Assembly: GCA_002748505.1 (NCBI GenBank)
Contig: PDSN01000133.1
Location: forward strand, 1-18,519
Reading direction: 5' to 3'
DNA length: 18,519 nt
DNA from: Gammaproteobacteria bacterium
GTDB taxonomy: Bacteria > Pseudomonadota > Gammaproteobacteria > Pseudomonadales > Halieaceae
In this document: positions 15,448 through 18,519 of the stretch, piece after piece
Numbering within the stretch: position 1 is the first letter of the stretch
How the letters are laid out: every line of letters begins with the position of its first letter
Program-made: the position numbers and the translations under genes
Notes under the pieces: generated by a model
What the model was told of the DNA's origin: nothing
The model's database searches: none
Seen by the model: only the letters and a program-made list of their open reading frames with translations

Positions 15448-16281
15448 ATGATTGAAGCAACATTTGGAACGAACAGTGGCGAGCTGTATTGCCGCCGTGT
15501 TGAAGCCCAGGGGCATGCCCGCGCCGTAGTGATGATTGTGCACGGTTTGGGTGAACACTGTGCGCGCTATGACCGGCTGGCCAATTACTTGAGCGAACGC
15601 GGCCTGCACGTCTGTGCCTTCGATCTGCCGGGGCACGGTCGCTCTCCGGGGCCACGGGTTTTTGTGTCGTCCTTTGAAGAGTATGTGGATGTCGCCTTGG
15701 CCTATCGCAAGCAGGTCGGGCAGTGGTATCCCGGCCTGCCCGTGTTTTTGCTGGGTCACTCCATGGGGGGCTTGATCAGCACACTGGTGTTGATTCGCGA
15801 GCAGTCCCGCTTTGCCGGCGGTATGTTGTCCGGGCCCGCCATTGTGCCGGCGATTGAGATCAGCAGCATCCAGCAGCACCTCATCCGGTTTTTTTCGCGC
15901 TTTTTACCGCGTATGGGGGCGATAGCACTGGACCCTGAGGGTGTGAGTCGCAATCCAGCGGTGGTGGCGGAATACGTCAATGATCCTCTGGTGCACCACG
16001 GTAAAGTCAGTGCCCGCCTGGTCTCTGAGTTGTTCGACAAGATGGCTGTTGCACGCGAACAGGCCGCCGCGATTGAGCTGCCCATGTTGATACTGCACGG
16101 TGGCGATGACCCAATGACGGCGCCAGAAGGATCTCAGTTTCTCAACGACACCATAAGTTCTAAGGATAAAACGCTGCGTATCTATAAAGGTCTTTTTCAC
16201 GAAGTTTTTAGTGAAGATCAGGCACTTGATATATATGCTGAGGTCTATCAATGGTTGGATCAGCATTTAGATGCGGAGTGA
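15448..16281 (+). CDS. Alpha/beta hydrolase, monoacylglycerol-lipase-like
   Basis: A 277-residue serine hydrolase of the lysophospholipase / monoacylglycerol lipase type. It shows the oxyanion-hole HGLGEHCARYD (from 32), the family signature FDLPGHGRSPG, the nucleophile elbow GHSMGG (S105), the acid in HGGDDPMT (probably D221) and the His in LFHEVF (H251). These enzymes release a fatty acid from glycerol esters or lysolipids; the true substrate is not readable. No signal peptide, so cytoplasmic. ATG 15448 is chosen because it follows GGGAATAGAG; GTG 15409 inside gpsA is an unlikely alternative. The gene lies 16 bases after gpsA, consistent with a lipid operon. Confidence 0.86.
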   Translation: MIEATFGTNSGELYCRRVEAQGHARAVVMIVHGLGEHCARYDRLANYLSERGLHVCAFDLPGHGRSPGPRVFVSSFEEYVDVALAYRKQVGQWYPGLPVFLLGHSMGGLISTLVLIREQSRFAGGMLSGPAIVPAIEISSIQQHLIRFFSRFLPRMGAIALDPEGVSRNPAVVAEYVNDPLVHHGKVSARLVSELFDKMAVAREQAAAIELPMLILHGGDDPMTAPEGSQFLNDTISSKDKTLRIYKGLFHEVFSEDQALDIYAEVYQWLDQHLDAE

Positions 16282-16284
16282 TAG

Positions 16285-18222
16285 ATGTTCAAGCTTTCCA
16301 GGTGGCTGCTTGCGGCGGCGCTGTGGGTAGGTGCGGCGAGCGCGCAGGCCACCGCCATTCTCGCTGATGAGGGGCCAGACAATGACGCTCGCAAACAGTA
16401 TGGCGCTGCGATACAGGCCATACGTGATGGTCGTTTTGACGATGCCAGGCAGTTATCAAAGTCTCTGACCCATTATCCTTTAGCACTGTACCTGGAGTAC
16501 TACCGGCTTACCGCGCAAATTGGCAAGGTGAGCGATGCTACCGCGAACGACTTTATAGCGCGCGCCAAAGGTACGCCACTGGCCTCACGTTTTCGGACGC
16601 TGTACCTCCGGCAATTGGGCCAGAAACAACGCTGGCGTCGTTTTTTAAGCCTGCAAAAACGCGCGCCAAAGAGCACGGATCTGCAGTGCTATTTCTACCG
16701 CGCCAAGCTGGCTCAGGGCAGCAAGCCCCTGGCCTGGACGGGCGCGCGCAAGCTCTGGCTGTACGGTAAATCCCGCCCAGATGCCTGTGATCCTCTGTTT
16801 GCACGCTGGCAAAAAGCCGGACGCTTAAGTGATGACTTGATCTGGCAACGGGCACTGCTGGCCTTTGACGCACGCCAGACTGCTCTGCTCAAGTACCTTT
16901 CCGGGCTTGGCAGCGCGTCCTTGAAATCGCGCACGAAACTACTGCTGGAGGTGTACAACACGCCCGAAAAACTGCTGGCAATCACCTGGTCGCGCCGCAG
17001 CGCCTACGCCAAAGACATCGTCGCCCACGGTTTAAAGCGTCTGGCGGTGGCAGAGCCACAAAAAGCAGTTGCACAGTATCGAACAATGGCGGCGCGCATG
17101 GGCTTGTCGAAAAGTGAACGGCGCGCGGTAATGGCGACCCTGGCCAGCCGTATTATCAGTCGGGAATTGCAGGATGCAACACCGTGGCTGGACAATGCCG
17201 CTCTGCCGACGCTCAACAACAATGCCCTGACCACGCGCCGTCTGCGCTGGCAGTTAGCCGAGCAGGACTGGTCGGGTTTTGAGCGCGTACTCCGGCACTT
17301 GAGTGCGGCCGAGGCGAATAAAAGCCGCTGGCGCTATTGGCGCGCGGTGTTGGCCGATAGAAAAGGTGATAGCGAGGTTGCCAATAAAGCCTTTGTTGAG
17401 CTTGCTAAAGAGCGGGGCTACTACGCATTTTTAGCGGCGGAAGCACTGGGGCAGCCCTACGAACTCAACGACAAGCCGCCAGTAGTTCAGGCGGATGTGG
17501 ATTTACAGGCGCAGGAGGCAGCGCTGGTGCGTATTGCGGAATTGTTGTACCACAACGATTCCTCTTTTGCGCTGATCGAATGGCAGCGTCTGCTGGCCAA
17601 TGCGGACAAGCCCACGCAAAAAGCCCTGGCACAGCGCGCCCTGGACGAGGGTTGGTATCGCATGTCCATCGCTGCAGCCAATCGCGCAGGGGAGCACAAC
17701 TGGCTGGCGGCGCGTTTCCCGCAACCTTTTGCGAAAACGTTCAAGCATCATGCCCAGCAGTGGAACGTGCCCTGGACGGAGCTGATGTCTATCGCCCGGC
17801 GCGAGAGTGCTTTTTTACCCCAGGCTCGCTCGCGTGTGGGCGCGCGGGGTCTAATGCAGTTGATGCCCGCCACTGGCAAGCAGGTTGCGCGTAAACTGGG
17901 GCGGCGTTACAGCGTATCCAAGTTGTACCAGGTCGATGAAAACATCACCCTGGGCAGTGCCTATTACAAAGAACTGTTAGACCGTTACAACGGCAACCGC
18001 GTACTCGCACTCGCCGCTTACAACGCAGGTATGCACCGCGTAGATCGCTGGCATAAAAAAGATCAGGCGAAGTTACCGGTAAGCCTGTGGGTGGATACCA
18101 TACCTTTCAAAGAAACCCGCGCCTATGTGCAGGCGGTGCTGGCCTACAACGTGGTATTTTCGCACCTCCAGGGCGGAACCGCGCCCCTGTTTACCCGGGG
18201 TGAGAGCGCGGCGGTGTATTAA
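16285..18222 (+). CDS. slt: Soluble lytic murein transglycosylase
   Basis: Slt70-type enzymes cleave the glycan strand between MurNAc and GlcNAc in the periplasm, forming 1,6-anhydro ends. The 645-aa product starts with a signal peptide (MFKLSRWLLAAALWVGAA, cleavage likely near ASAQA). A long helical superhelix domain (about 35-470) follows, typical of Slt. The C-terminal SLT domain has the catalytic Glu in ARRESAF (E507), then GARGLMQLMPATGKQVA, ENITLGSAYYKELLDRYNGN and ALAAYNAGMHRVDRW, all family hallmarks. Length matches E. coli Slt. The start is 3 bases after the hydrolase stop. The remainder of the plus strand is non-coding as far as visible. Confidence 0.95.
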   Translation: MFKLSRWLLAAALWVGAASAQATAILADEGPDNDARKQYGAAIQAIRDGRFDDARQLSKSLTHYPLALYLEYYRLTAQIGKVSDATANDFIARAKGTPLASRFRTLYLRQLGQKQRWRRFLSLQKRAPKSTDLQCYFYRAKLAQGSKPLAWTGARKLWLYGKSRPDACDPLFARWQKAGRLSDDLIWQRALLAFDARQTALLKYLSGLGSASLKSRTKLLLEVYNTPEKLLAITWSRRSAYAKDIVAHGLKRLAVAEPQKAVAQYRTMAARMGLSKSERRAVMATLASRIISRELQDATPWLDNAALPTLNNNALTTRRLRWQLAEQDWSGFERVLRHLSAAEANKSRWRYWRAVLADRKGDSEVANKAFVELAKERGYYAFLAAEALGQPYELNDKPPVVQADVDLQAQEAALVRIAELLYHNDSSFALIEWQRLLANADKPTQKALAQRALDEGWYRMSIAAANRAGEHNWLAARFPQPFAKTFKHHAQQWNVPWTELMSIARRESAFLPQARSRVGARGLMQLMPATGKQVARKLGRRYSVSKLYQVDENITLGSAYYKELLDRYNGNRVLALAAYNAGMHRVDRWHKKDQAKLPVSLWVDTIPFKETRAYVQAVLAYNVVFSHLQGGTAPLFTRGESAAVY

Positions 18223-18290
18223 ATGGCGGGTATTGTTGTCAGCGTTGTCCGCTGAACCGGGTGTCCATCATTGGTGGGCAGGATCGTATA

Positions 18291-18519
18291 TTATAACCAA
18301 TCTTCTATTGTCAAACTTTGTACTCTCTTAAATTCTTTCGTGTTATGGGTAACTAATGTTGAATTAGAGCTGAGAGCGATACCAGCAATAAGAGTATCAT
18401 ATGCTCCAATTGGTGCACCAACTTTTTCCAATTGTGCTCGAATTGAAGCTGCAACTTTAGCCTCTTTTGAAGTAAAGGAAAAAACTTCAATATATGAAAG
18501 GAATGAATTGAGTTGTTGT
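18291..18519 (-). CDS. vapC: VapC-like PIN-domain ribonuclease toxin (N-terminus outside window)
   Basis: On the minus strand a frame open from the window edge encodes the last 75 residues of a PIN-domain protein, ending at TAA (18293-18291). VapC toxins cut RNA and are neutralised by a VapB antitoxin normally encoded just upstream, here beyond the window end. The motifs that identify it are GAYDTLIAGIALSSNSTLVT and HNTKEFKRV, then LTIEDWL, close to the PYDTLIAAHAL/TNNTREF pattern of VapC, with the conserved Asp in YDTLIA. The DNA is 30-43% GC per 60 bases against about 60% in the adjacent slt, suggesting horizontal acquisition. It faces slt tail to tail. The first catalytic Asp region cannot be seen. 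Confidence 0.85.
   Translation of the reverse strand, partial: QQLNSFLSYIEVFSFTSKEAKVAASIRAQLEKVGAPIGAYDTLIAGIALSSNSTLVTHNTKEFKRVQSLTIEDWL

Noticed and set aside
18125..18331. Small plus-strand ORF over the slt 3' end and the following gap.
   Set aside because: Most lies in another frame inside slt; the product is unlike any known protein and crosses the composition break.
1..18519. CRISPR arrays, rRNA genes, insertion sequences or phage genes.
   Set aside because: None seen on either strand: no regularly spaced repeats, no transposase motifs and no rRNA-like sequence.

Overview
This window comes from a gammaproteobacterial chromosome, probably from the Pseudomonas/Cellvibrio side of the class. 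The main reason is gene order: fimV-truA-trpF-accD-folC-dedD-cvpA-purF-metZ is the arrangement known from pseudomonads and relatives, and the protein motifs fit. Coding DNA is GC-rich (62% in one hand-counted 60-base line near the end of slt), while the last ~220 bases fall to 30-43% GC.

Bases 1-9139 hold a dense run of plus-strand housekeeping genes. They are the 3' end of fimV (polar pilus/peptidoglycan assembly), truA (tRNA pseudouridine synthase), trpF (tryptophan synthesis), accD (acetyl-CoA carboxylase beta chain, with an unusual ~95-residue charged tail), folC (folate polyglutamylation), a dedD-like SPOR protein, cvpA, purF and metZ. Spacings are very short or overlapping apart from a ~280 bp gap before accD, so accD-metZ probably forms one or two transcripts.

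The standout is on the minus strand at 9155-9469. It is a tRNA-Arg(CCU) gene split after the last anticodon base by a 238-nt group I intron. The two tRNA halves join into a normal 77-nt cloverleaf. The intron carries recognisable P, Q, R and S core elements, paired P1-P9 helices, two GAAA tetraloops, a terminal G and P1/P10 guide pairings. It encodes no protein.

Bases 9544-16281 form a lipid-centred region: an HTH protein with a Lys/Ala-rich tail, a HAD phosphatase-PlsC acyltransferase fusion with a similar but longer tail, a PlsB-type glycerol-3-phosphate acyltransferase, gpsA (which makes glycerol-3-phosphate) and a monoacylglycerol-lipase-like hydrolase. Together these could cover glycerol-3-phosphate synthesis, both acylations to phosphatidic acid and lipid turnover. 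A soluble lytic transglycosylase (slt) follows.

The window ends in AT-rich DNA holding the C-terminal part of a VapC-like PIN-domain toxin on the minus strand, probably the edge of an acquired segment.
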